From Budorcas taxicolor (taxonomy: Eukaryota > Chordata > Mammalia > Artiodactyla > Bovidae), in assembly GCF_023091745.1 (NCBI RefSeq), contig NW_026292692.1, forward strand, positions 434,001 through 498,000: 64,000 nt of DNA. The letters are read 5' to 3'. This document shows positions 28,249 to 39,232 of this stretch, piece after piece (within the stretch, counting starts at the first letter, position 1; the number at the start of each line of letters is the position of its first letter). The notes under the pieces are model-generated. The model made no database searches. It was not told the origin of the DNA and was given only the letters and a program-made list of their open reading frames with translations. The position numbers and the translations under genes are program-made.

Positions 28249-29064
28249 GTGAGGGATCCTTTCCCTGCTTCGTCGGGAAAGAATTCCCGGCGTTCCCGTC
28301 GCATCTCAAGAGGAGGCCCTCTCAACAGGAACGGCGAGAGGAACTCCAGGGTCGTGCCACCATTCCAAGAGTCCCCCAGATGTCTCAGTGCATTCCAGAG
28401 GAACCTCTTTTCCCTTCACCGGCTCGTCTTTCATGCCGAGGATCGACTCACACCAAGGTGGCACTTGGCACAGCCCTGTGGGAAAGCCTCGTGGGAAAGC
28501 CTCGAGGGAAAGCCTCGAGGGAAAGCCACAGATCCCTTGATCCACGTGACAGGAAGCGTGACCCTACTGCTGCAGCTAGGGAGGGAAGCGCACGTGCATG
28601 CCCCCACTCGAGACGAGGCCTGACTCCCCTGGGGAGACTCAGAGGCACCCCAAAATCCATGTCAACACTGGAGAGGAATCCTCAGGTTCCGGCCCCGACT
28701 CCACACAATGTGTTAGGCACCGGAATCGATGGGAGAGGAATCCCGTGAGGGCCACTAGCAACTCGCATGGGGACTGGACCTTCCTGAGGCCACCAGAGCG
28801 GGTCCCTGAGGTCCCCGTCGTAACTCGAGAAGACCTGCCGCAACTCGAGAATATACAGGAGGTTCTCCCCTGCAGGCGAGATGAGGCCCATTTCCGCAGA
28901 GGCTTCTCGGGGCTAATCACACCTCACCTCTGGAACGTCGAAAGGTTCCTTCACACCCTTGGTGCAACTCAAGAAGTTCCCCGACATACCCTTCTACACT
29001 CGAGAGGAAACACGAGGGTCCCGCCCACATCCAGATGAGCCCCGTTTCCGCCTCGTAGCTCGAG
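28249..29064 (+). repeat. Representative 816-bp monomer with internal map
   Basis: This clean copy shows the parts found in nearly every monomer. A BamHI site GGATCC lies at 28,254-28,259 and an EcoRI site GAATTC at 28,281-28,286, inside an interrupted inverted repeat (GGGAA, AGAA loop, TTCCC). A four-unit 13-bp tract lies at 28,480-28,531. Two CACGTG palindromes lie at 28,543-28,548 and 28,591-28,596, 48 bp apart. CTCGAG occurs five to seven times per monomer. This copy carries the TGTGTTAGG / ATCGATGGG variant near 28,707-28,735, whereas many others have GGTCTTAGG / ATCGACGGG there. Between 28,249 and about 28,440 the sequence divides into successive blocks of 30-31 bp, most starting with GAGG- or CAAGAGG-like words, which is the ancestral subrepeat. 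A subset of monomers has a second GAATTC in the variant GAGGAATTCTCAGG. Confidence 0.85.
28480..28531 (+). repeat. Internal 13-bp direct repeat, four units
   Basis: Four consecutive 13-bp units (GGGAAAGCCTCGT, GGGAAAGCCTCGA twice, then GGGAAAGCCACAG) sit about 230 bp after the monomer landmark. The same tract is present in nearly all other monomers, with substitutions such as GGGAATGCC, GGGACAGCC or CTCCTGGG. In three monomers after 54 kb it contracts to two units, which shows it is a length-variable site within the satellite. Confidence 0.85.
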
Positions 29065-30234
29065 GTGAGGGATCCTTTCCCTGGTTCGTCGGGAAAGAAT
29101 TCCCGGCGTTCCCGTCGCATCTCAAGAGGAGGCCCTCTCAACAGGAACGGCGAGAGGAACTCCAGGGTCGTGCCACCATTCCAAGAGTCCCCCAGATGTC
29201 TCAGTCCATTCCAGAGGAACCTCTTTTCCCTTCATCGGCTCGTCTTTCACGCCGAGGATCGACTCACACCAAGGTGGCACTTGGCACAGCCCTGTGGGAA
29301 AGCCTCGTGGGAAAGCCTCGAAGGAAAGCCTCGAGGGAAAGCCACAGATCCCGTGATCCACGTGACAGGAAGCGTGACCCTACTGCTGCAGCTCGGGAGG
29401 AAAGCGCACGTGCATGCCCCCACACGAGACGAAGCCTGACTCCCCTGGGGAGACTCAGATGCACCCCAAGATCCATGTCAAGACTGGAGAGGAATGCGCA
29501 GGTTCCGGCCCCGACTCCACAGAAGGTCTTAGGCCCCGGCATTGACGGGAGAGGATCCCGAGATGGCCCCGAGCCACTCGCATGTGGACTGGCCCTTGCT
29601 GAGGCCACCAGAGCGGGTTCCTGAGGTCCCCGTCGTAACTCGAGAAGACCTGCCGCAACTCGAGTATATCCAGGAGGTTCTCCCCTGCAGGCGAGATGAG
29701 GCCCATTTCCGCAGAGGCTTCTCGGGGCTAATCACACCTCACCTCTGGAACGTCAAAAGGGTCCTTCACACTCTTGGGGCAACTCAAGAAGTTCCGCGAC
29801 ATACCCTTCTCCACTCGAGAGGAAACACGAGGGTCCCGCCCACATCCAGAGGAGCCCCGTTTCCGCTTCATAGCTCGAGGTGAGGGATCCTTTCCCTGCT
29901 TCGTCGGGAAAGAATTCCCGGCGTTCCCGTCGCATCTCAAGAGGAGGCCCTCTCAACAGGAACAACGAGAGTAACTCCAGGGTCGTGTCACCATTCCAAG
30001 AATCCCCCAGATGTCTCAGTCCATTCCAGAGGAACCTCTTTTCCCTTCAACGGCTCGTCTTTCACAACGAGGATCGACTCACACCAAGGTGGCACTTGGC
30101 ACAGCCCTGTGGGAAAGCCTCGTGGGAAAGCCTCGAGGGAAAGCCTCGAGGGAAAGCCACAGATCCCTTGATCCACGTGACAGGAAGCGTGACCCTACTG
30201 CTGCAGCTCGGGAGGGAAGCGCACGTGCATGCCC

Positions 30235-32207
30235 CCACTCGAGACGAGGCCTGACTCCCCTGGAGAGACTGAGAGGCACCCCAAGATCCATGTCAACACT
30301 GGAGAGGAATCCTCAGGTTCCGGCCCCGACTCCACACAATGTGTTAGGCACCGGAATCGATGGGAGAGGAATCCCGTGAGGGCCACTAGCAACTCGCATG
30401 GGGACTGGCCCTTCCTGAGGCCATCAGAGCGGGTCCCTGAGGTCCCCGTCGTAACTCGAGAAGACCTGCCGCAACTCGAGAATATCCAGGAGGTTCTCCC
30501 CTGCAGGCGAGATGAGGCCCATTTCCGCAGAGGCTTCTCGGGGCTAATCACACCTCACCTCTGGAACGTCGAAAGGTTCCTTCACACACTTGGTGCAACT
30601 CAAGAAGTTCCCCGACATACCCTTCTCCACTCGAGAGGAAACACGAGGGTCCCGCCCACATCCAGAGGAGCCCCGTTTCCGCCTCGTAGCTCGAGGTGAG
30701 GGATCCTTTCCCTGCTTCGTCGGGAAAGAATTCCCGGCGTTCCCGTCGCATCTCAAGAGGAGGCCCTCTCAACAGGAACAGCGAGAGGAACTCCAGGGTC
30801 GTGCCACCATTCCAAGAGTCCCCCAGATGTCTCAGTCCATTCCAGAGGAACCTCTTTTCCCTTCATCGGCTCGTCTTTCACGCCGAGGATCGACTCACAC
30901 CAAGGTGGCACTTGGCACAGCCCTTTGGGATTGCCTCGTGGGAATGCCTCGAGGGAAAGCCTCGAGGGAAAGCCACAGATCCCTTGATCCACGTGACAGG
31001 AAGCGTGACCCTACTGGTGCAGCTCCGCATGGAAGCGCACGTGCATGCCCCCACTCGAGACGAGGCCTGACTCCCCTGGGGAGACTCAGAGGCACCCCAA
31101 AATCCATGTCAGCACTGGAGAGGAATCCTGAGGTTCCGACCACGACTCCGCACAAGGTCGTAGGCCCCGGCATCGACGGGAGAGGTATCGCGAGATGGCC
31201 CCTAGCAACTCTCATGGGACTGGCCCTTCCTGAGGCCACCAGAGCGGGTTCCTGAGGTCCGCGTCGTAACTTGTGAAGACCTGCCGCAACTCGAGAATAT
31301 CCAGGAGGTTCTCCCCTGCAGGCGAGATGAGGCCCATTTCCGCAGAGGCTTCTCGGGGCTAATCACACCTCACCTCTGGAACGTCGAAAGGTTCCTTCAC
31401 ACCCTTGGTGCAACTCAAGAAGTTCCCCGACATACCCGTCTCCACCTGAGAGGAAACGCGAGGGTCCGGCCCACATCCAGAGGAGCCCCGTTTCCGCCTC
31501 GTAGCTCGAGGTGAGGGATGCTTTCCCTGCTTCGTCGGGAAAGAATTCCCGGCGTTCCCGTCGCATCTCAAGAGGAGGCCCTCTCAACAGGAACGGCGTG
31601 AGGAACTCCAGGGTCGTAAGACAATTCCAAGAGTCCCCCAGATGTCTCTGTCCATTCCAGAGGAAACTCTTTTCCCTTCATCGGCTCGTCTTTCACGCCG
31701 AGGATCGAATCACACCAAGGTGGCACTTGGCACAGCCCTGTGGGAAAGCCTCGTGGGAATGCCTCGAGGGAAAGCCTCGAGGGAAAGCCACAGACCGCTT
31801 TATCCACGTGACAGGAAGCGTGACACTACTGCTGCAGCTCGGGAGGAAAGCGCACGTGCATGCCCCCACTCGAGACGAGGCCTGACTCCCCTGCGGAGAC
31901 TCAGAGGCACCCCAAAATCCATGTCAACACTGGAGAGGAATTCTCAGGTTCCGGCCCCGACTCCACACAAGGTCTTAGGCCCCGGCATCGCCGGGAGAGG
32001 AATCCCGAGATGTCCCCTAGCAACTCGCATGGGGACTGGCCCTTCCTGAGGCCACCAGAGCGGGTCCCTGAGGTCCCCGTCGTAACTCGAGAAGACCTGC
32101 CGCAACTCGAGAATATCCAGGAGGTTCTCCCCTGCAGGCGAGATGAGGCCCATTTCCGCAGAGGCTTCTCGGGGCTAATCACACCTCACCTCTGGAACGT
32201 CGAAAGG
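30235..32207. repeat. Four-monomer duplication, copy a (offset 3,263 bp)
   Basis: Landmarks are at 30,696 and 31,511. The block matches 33,498-35,470 at an offset of 3,263 bp, with three substitutions that I could find before 31,759 (30,424, 30,754 and 31,028). Shared rare marks include GGGATTGCCTCG, GACCACGACTCC, AACTTGTGAAGACC, GAGGGATGCTTTCC and GGTCGTAAGACAATTCC. Between 31,760 and 31,953 the two copies differ strongly, and they match again from 31,954 to 32,207. Confidence 0.8.
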
Positions 32208-32832
32208 TTCCTTCACACCCTTGGTGCAACTCAAGAAGTTCCCCGACATACCCTTCTCCACTCGAGAGGAAACACGAGGGTCCCGCCCACATCCAGAGGA
32301 GCCCCGTTTCCGCTTCGTAGCTCGAGGTGAGGAATCCTTTCCCTGCTTCGTCGGGAAAGAATTCCCGGCGTTCCCGTCGCATCTCAAGAGGAGGCCCTCT
32401 CAACAGGAACAGCGAGAGGAACTCCAGGATCGTGTCACCATTCCAAGAATCCCCCAGATGTCTCAGTCCATTCCAGAGGAACCTCTTTTCCCTTCAAAGG
32501 CTCGTCTTTCACAACGAGGATCGACTCACACCAAGGTGGCACTTGGCACAGCCCTGTGGGAAAGCCTCGTGGGAATGCCTCGAGGGAAAGCCTCGAGGTA
32601 AAGCCACAGATCCCTTGATCCACGTGACAAGAAGCGTGACCCTACTGCTGCAGCTCGGGAGGGAAGCGCACGTGAATACCCCCACTCGAGACGAGGCCTG
32701 ACTCCCCTGGAGAGACTGAGAGGCACCCCAAGATCCATGTCAACACTGGAGAGGAATCCTCAGGTTCCGGCCCCGACTCCACACAATGTGTTAGGCACCG
32801 GAATCGATGGGAGAGGAATCCCGTGAGGGCCA
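32017..32832. repeat. Single-monomer tandem duplication, copy a
   Basis: The 1,018 bp from 32,017 to 33,034 appears identical to 32,833-33,850, at an offset of exactly 816 bp. The monomer (landmark 32,327) has the private marks GAGGAATCCTTTCC, which removes BamHI, CCAGGATCGTGTCACC, CTTCAAAGGCTCG, CTCGAGGTAAAGCC, GACAAGAAGCG and CACGTGAATACCCC, all seen in the neighbouring copy. Confidence 0.8.
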
Positions 32833-33850
32833 CTAGCAACTCGCATGGGGACTGGCCCTTCCTGAGGCCACCAGAGCGGGTCCCTGAGGTCCCCGTCGTA
32901 ACTCGAGAAGACCTGCCGCAACTCGAGAATATCCAGGAGGTTCTCCCCTGCAGGCGAGATGAGGCCCATTTCCGCAGAGGCTTCTCGGGGCTAATCACAC
33001 CTCACCTCTGGAACGTCGAAAGGTTCCTTCACACCCTTGGTGCAACTCAAGAAGTTCCCCGACATACCCTTCTCCACTCGAGAGGAAACACGAGGGTCCC
33101 GCCCACATCCAGAGGAGCCCCGTTTCCGCTTCGTAGCTCGAGGTGAGGAATCCTTTCCCTGCTTCGTCGGGAAAGAATTCCCGGCGTTCCCGTCGCATCT
33201 CAAGAGGAGGCCCTCTCAACAGGAACAGCGAGAGGAACTCCAGGATCGTGTCACCATTCCAAGAATCCCCCAGATGTCTCAGTCCATTCCAGAGGAACCT
33301 CTTTTCCCTTCAAAGGCTCGTCTTTCACAACGAGGATCGACTCACACCAAGGTGGCACTTGGCACAGCCCTGTGGGAAAGCCTCGTGGGAATGCCTCGAG
33401 GGAAAGCCTCGAGGTAAAGCCACAGATCCCTTGATCCACGTGACAAGAAGCGTGACCCTACTGCTGCAGCTCGGGAGGGAAGCGCACGTGAATACCCCCA
33501 CTCGAGACGAGGCCTGACTCCCCTGGAGAGACTGAGAGGCACCCCAAGATCCATGTCAACACTGGAGAGGAATCCTCAGGTTCCGGCCCCGACTCCACAC
33601 AATGTGTTAGGCACCGGAATCGATGGGAGAGGAATCCCGTGAGGGCCACTAGCAACTCGCATGGGGACTGGCCCTTCCTGAGGCCACCAGAGCGGGTCCC
33701 TGAGGTCCCCGTCGTAACTCGAGAAGACCTGCCGCAACTCGAGAATATCCAGGAGGTTCTCCCCTGCAGGCGAGATGAGGCCCATTTCCGCAGAGGCTTC
33801 TCGGGGCTAATCACACCTCACCTCTGGAACGTCGAAAGGTTCCTTCACAC
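32833..33850. repeat. Single-monomer tandem duplication, copy b
   Basis: Landmark 33,143. This is the adjacent repeat of the preceding monomer and carries all the same private marks. Identity ends at 33,850, where CACACACTTGG replaces CACACCCTTGG. At 32,832, just before the identity begins, the copies differ because the type with GTGAGGGCCACTAG replaces GATGTCCCCTAG. Confidence 0.8.
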
Positions 33851-35470
33851 ACTTGGTGCAACTCAAGAAGTTCCCCGACATACCCTTCTCCACTCGAGAG
33901 GAAACACGAGGGTCCCGCCCACATCCAGAGGAGCCCCGTTTCCGCCTCGTAGCTCGAGGTGAGGGATCCTTTCCCTGCTTCGTCGGGAAAGAATTCCCGG
34001 CGTTCCCGTCGCATCTTAAGAGGAGGCCCTCTCAACAGGAACAGCGAGAGGAACTCCAGGGTCGTGCCACCATTCCAAGAGTCCCCCAGATGTCTCAGTC
34101 CATTCCAGAGGAACCTCTTTTCCCTTCATCGGCTCGTCTTTCACGCCGAGGATCGACTCACACCAAGGTGGCACTTGGCACAGCCCTTTGGGATTGCCTC
34201 GTGGGAATGCCTCGAGGGAAAGCCTCGAGGGAAAGCCACAGATCCCTTGATCCACGTGACAGGAAGCGTGACCCTACTGGTGCAGCTCCGGATGGAAGCG
34301 CACGTGCATGCCCCCACTCGAGACGAGGCCTGACTCCCCTGGGGAGACTCAGAGGCACCCCAAAATCCATGTCAGCACTGGAGAGGAATCCTGAGGTTCC
34401 GACCACGACTCCGCACAAGGTCGTAGGCCCCGGCATCGACGGGAGAGGTATCGCGAGATGGCCCCTAGCAACTCTCATGGGACTGGCCCTTCCTGAGGCC
34501 ACCAGAGCGGGTTCCTGAGGTCCGCGTCGTAACTTGTGAAGACCTGCCGCAACTCGAGAATATCCAGGAGGTTCTCCCCTGCAGGCGAGATGAGGCCCAT
34601 TTCCGCAGAGGCTTCTCGGGGCTAATCACACCTCACCTCTGGAACGTCGAAAGGTTCCTTCACACCCTTGGTGCAACTCAAGAAGTTCCCCGACATACCC
34701 GTCTCCACCTGAGAGGAAACGCGAGGGTCCGGCCCACATCCAGAGGAGCCCCGTTTCCGCCTCGTAGCTCGAGGTGAGGGATGCTTTCCCTGCTTCGTCG
34801 GGAAAGAATTCCCGGCGTTCCCGTCGCATCTCAAGAGGAGGCCCTCTCAACAGGAACGGCGTGAGGAACTCCAGGGTCGTAAGACAATTCCAAGAGTCCC
34901 CCAGATGTCTCTGTCCATTCCAGAGGAAACTCTTTTCCCTTCATCGGCTCGTCTTTCACGCCGAGGATCGAATCACACCAAGGTGGCACTTGGCACAGCC
35001 CTGTGGGAAAGCCTCGTGGGAAAGCCTCGAGGGAAAGCCTCGAGGGAAAGCCACAGATCCCTTGATCCACGTGACAGGAAGCGTGACCCTACTGCTGCAG
35101 CTCCGGATGGAAGCGCACGTGCATGCCCCCACTCGAGACGTGGCCTGACTCCCCTGGGGAGACACAGAGGCACCCCAAAATCCATGTCACCACTGGAGAG
35201 GCATCCTCAGGTTCCAGCCCCGACTCCACACAAGGTCTTAGGCCCCGGCATCGCCGGGAGAGGAATCCCGAGATGTCCCCTAGCAACTCGCATGGGGACT
35301 GGCCCTTCCTGAGGCCACCAGAGCGGGTCCCTGAGGTCCCCGTCGTAACTCGAGAAGACCTGCCGCAACTCGAGAATATCCAGGAGGTTCTCCCCTGCAG
35401 GCGAGATGAGGCCCATTTCCGCAGAGGCTTCTCGGGGCTAATCACACCTCACCTCTGGAACGTCGAAAGG
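33498..35470. repeat. Four-monomer duplication, copy b, with internal replaced tract
   Basis: Landmarks are at 33,959 and 34,774. It matches 30,235-32,207 on both sides of 35,023-35,216. Inside that interval it carries a different monomer type: CTCCGGATGG, GACGTGGCC, GACACAGAGG, GTCACCACTGG and TTCCAGCCCC. The rare marks ATCGCCGGGAG and GATGTCCCCTAG immediately after the interval are again those of copy a. Confidence 0.8.
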
Positions 35471-38400
35471 GTCCTTCACACCCTTGGTGCAACTCAAGAA
35501 GTTCCCCGACATACCCGTCTCCACCTGAGAGGAAACGCGAGGGTCCCGCCGATATCCAGAGGAGCCCCGTTTCCGCCTCGTAGCTCGAGGTGAGGGATCC
35601 TTTCCCTGCTTCGTCGGGAAAGAATTCCCGGCGTTCCCGTCGCATCTCAAGAGGAGGCCCTCTCAACAGGAACGGCGTGAGGAACTCCAGGGTCGTACCA
35701 CAATTCCAAGAGTCCCCCAGATGTCTCTGTCCATTCCAGAGGAACCTCTTTTCCCTTCACCGGCACGTCTTTCACGCTGAGGATCGACTCACACCAAGGT
35801 GGCACTTGGCACAGCCCTTTGGGAAAGCCTCGTGGGAATGCCTCGAGGGAAAGCCTCGAGGGAAAGCCACAGACCGCTTTATCCACGTGACAGGAAGCGT
35901 GACCCTACTGCTGCAGCTCCGGATGGAAGCGCACGTGCATGCCCCCACTCGAGACGAGGCCTGACTCCCCTGGGGAGACTCAGAGGCACCCCAAAATCCA
36001 TGTCAGCACTGGAGAGGAATCCTGAGGTTCCGACCCCGACTCCGCACAAGGTCGTAGGCCCCGGCATCGACGGGAGAGGTATCGCGAGATGGCCCCTAGC
36101 AACTCTCATGGGACTGGCCCTTCCTGAGGCCACCAGAGCGGGTTCCTGAGGTCCGCGTCGTAACTTGAGAAGACCTGCCGCAACTCGAGAATATCCAGGA
36201 GGTTCTCCCCTGCAGGCGAGATGAGGCCCATTTCCGCAGAGGCTTCTCTGGGCTAATCACACCTCACCTCTGGAACGTCGAAAGGGTCCTTCACACCCTT
36301 GGTGCAACTCAAGAAGTTCCCCGACATACCCGTCTCCACCTGAGAGGAAACACGAGGGTCCGGGCAACATCCAGAGGAGCCCCGTTTCCGCCTCGTAGCT
36401 CGAGGTGAGGGATCCTTTCCCTGCTTCGTCGGGAAAGAATTCCCGGCGTTCCCGTCGCATCTCAAGAGGAGGCCCTCTCAACAGGAACGGCGAGAGGAAC
36501 TCCAGGGTCGTACCACCATTCCAAGAGTCAACCAGATGTCTCAGTCCATTCCAGAGGAAACTCTTTTCCCTTCACCGGCTCGTCTTTCACGCCGAGGATC
36601 GACTCACACCAAGGTGGCACTTGGCACAGCCCTTTGGGAAAGCCTCGTGGGAATGCCTCGAGGGAAAGCCTCGAGGGAAAGCCACAGACCGCTTTATCCA
36701 CGTGACAGGAAGCGTGACCCTACTGCTGCAGCTGGGGAGGAAAGCGCACGTGCATGCCCCCACTCGAGACGAGGCCTGACTCCCCTGCGGAGACTCAGAG
36801 GCACCCCAAAATCCATGTCAACACTGGAGAGGAATTCTCAGGTTCCGGCCCCGACTCCACACAAGGTCTTAGGCCCCGGCATCGCCGGGAGAGGAATCCC
36901 GAGATGGCCCCTAGCAACTCGCATGGGGACTGGCCCTTCCTGAGGCCACCAGAGCGGGTCCCTGAGGTCCCCGTCGTAACTCGAGAAGACCTGCCGCAAC
37001 TCGAGAATATCCAGGAGGTTCTCCCCTGCAGGCGAGATGAGGCCCATTTCCGCAGAGGCTTCTCGGGGCTAATCACACCTCAACTCTGGAACGTCGAAAG
37101 GTTCCTTCACACCCTTGGTGCAACTCAAGAAGTTCCCCGACATACCCTTCTCCACTCGAGAGGAAACACGAGGGTCCCGCCCACATCCAGAGGAGCCCCG
37201 TTTCCGCCTCATAGCTCGAGGTGAGGGATCCTTTCCCTGCTTCGTCGGGAAAGAATTCCCGGAGTTCCCGTCGCATCTCAAGAGGAGGCCCTCTCAACAG
37301 GAACAGCGAGAGGAACTACAGGGTCGTGCCACCATTCCAAGAGTCCCCCAGATGTCTCAGTCCATTCCAGAGGAACCTCTTTTCCCTTCACCGGCTCGTC
37401 TTTCACAACGAGGATCGACTCACACCAAGGTGGCACTTGGCACAGCCCTGTGGGAAAGCCTCGTGGGAAAGCCTCGAGGGACAGCCTCGAGGGAAAGCCA
37501 CAGATCCCTTGATCCACGTGACAGGAAGCGTGACCCTACTGCTGCAGCTCGGGAGGGAAGCACACGTGCATGACCACACTCGAGACGAGGCCTGACTCCC
37601 CTGGGGAGACTCAGAGGCACCCCAAAATCCATGTCAACACTGGAGAGGAATGCTCAGGTACTGGCCCCGACTCCACACAAGGTCTTAGGCCCCGGCATTG
37701 ACGGGAGAGGAATCCCGAGATGGCCACTAGGAACTCGCATGTGGACTGGCCCTTCCTGAGGCCACCAGAGCGGGTCCCTGAGGTCCCCGTCGTAACTCGA
37801 GAAGACCTGCCGCAACTCGAGAATATACAGGAGGTTCTCCCCTGCAGGCGAGATGAGGCCCATTTCCGCAGAGGCTTCTCGGGGCTAATCACACCTCACC
37901 TCTGGAACGTCGAAAGGGTCCTTCACACCCTTGGTGCAACTCAAGAAGTTCCCCGACATACCCGACTCCACTCGAGAGGAAACACGAGGGTCCCGCCCAC
38001 ATCCAGAGGAGCCCCGTTTCCGCCTCGTAGCTCGAGGTGAGGGATCCTTTCCCTGCTTCGTCGGGAAAGAATTCCCGGCGTTCCCGTCGCATCTCAAGAG
38101 GAGGCCCTCTCAACAGGAACGGCGAGAGGAACTCCAGGGTCGTGCCACCATTCCAAGAGTCAACCAGATGTCTCAGTCCATTCCAGAGGAACCTCTTTTC
38201 CCTTCACCGGCTCGTCTTTCACGCCGAGGATCGACTCACACCAAGGTGGCACTTGGCACAGCCCTGTGGGAAAGCCTCGTGGGAATGCCTGGAGGGAAAG
38301 CCTCGAGGGAAAGACACAGACCCCTTTATCCACGTGACAGGAAGCGTGACCCTACTGCTGCAGCTGGGGAGGAAAGCGCACGTGCATGCTCCCACTCGAG

Positions 38401-39232
38401 ACGAGGCCTGACTCCCCTGCGGAGACTCAGAGGCACCCCAAAATCCATGTCAACAGTGGAGAGGAATTCTCAGGTTCCGGCCCGACTCCACACAAGGTCT
38501 TAGGCCCCGGCATCGCCGGGAGAGGACTCCCGAGATGGCCCCTAGCAACTCGCATGGGGACTGGCCCTTCCTGAGGCCACCAGAGCGGGTCCCTGAGGTC
38601 CCCGTCGTAACTCGAGAAGACCTGCCGCAACTCGAGAATATCCAGGAGGTTCTCCCCTGCAGGCGAGATGAGGCCCATTTCCGCAGAGGCTTCTCGGGGC
38701 TAATCACACCTCACCTCTGGAACGTCGAAAGGGTCCTTCACACCCTTGGTGCAACTCAAGAAGTTCCCCGACATACCCGACTCCACTCGAGAGGAAACAC
38801 GAGGGTCCCGCCCACATCCAGAGGAGCCCCGTTTCCGCCTCGTAGCTCGAGGTGAGGGATCCTTTCCCTGCTTCGTCGGGAAAGAATTCCCGGCGTTCCC
38901 GTCGCATCTCAAGAGGAGGCCCTCTCAACAGGAACGGCGAGAGGAACTCCAGGGTCGTACCACAATTCCAAGAGTCCCCCAGATGTCTCTGTCCATTCCA
39001 GAGGAACCTCTTTTCCCTTCATTGGCTCGTCTTTCACGCCGAGGATCGACTCACACCAAGGTGGCACTTGGCACAGCCCTGTGGGAAAGCTTCGTGGGAA
39101 AGCCTCGAGGGAAAGCCTCGAGGGAAAGCCACAGATCCCTTGATCCACGTGACAGGAAGCGTGACCCTACTGCTGCAGCTCCGGATGGAAGCGCACGTGC
39201 ATGCCCCCACTCGAGACGTGGCCTGACTCCCC
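35471..39232. repeat. Satellite monomers, mixed types
   Basis: Landmarks are at 35,590, 36,405, 37,221, 38,037 and 38,852. Several have the CCACCTGAGAGG change, which removes one CTCGAG, and AACGGCGTGAGG. The stretch of about 37.4-38.56 kb matches about 52.87-54.04 kb at an offset of 15,475 bp, sharing CCCGACTCCACTCGAG, GTCAACAGTGG and a one-base-shorter GGCCCGACTCC. No gene is present. Confidence 0.75.

Larger units (their letters stand above)
25369..30234. repeat. Satellite monomers, mixed types
   Basis: Landmarks are at 25,804, 26,618, 27,433, 28,249, 29,065 and 29,880. The interval from 25,804 is 814 bp because one C is missing in GATGGCCCTAGC near 26,307. Another single C is missing near 27,350 (GTTCCCGACATACC). 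That loss joins two reading frames and creates the longest open frame of the window (26,967-27,971), which I do not regard as a gene. Variants include GGAGAGGATCCCGAG near 29,550 and CACACGAGACGAAGCC near 29,421, the latter recurring at about 48,160. No gene or foreign element is visible. Confidence 0.75.

Noticed and set aside
28273..28286. GGGAAAGAATTCCC inverted repeat as a terminator or operator
   Set aside because: The stem is only 5 bp, is part of the satellite monomer and recurs in almost every copy. No transcription unit is nearby.
28249..29064. CENP-B box
   Set aside because: I examined each TTCG and CGAA core in the monomer and its common variants, and none fits the TTCGnnnnAnnCGGG pattern or its complement.
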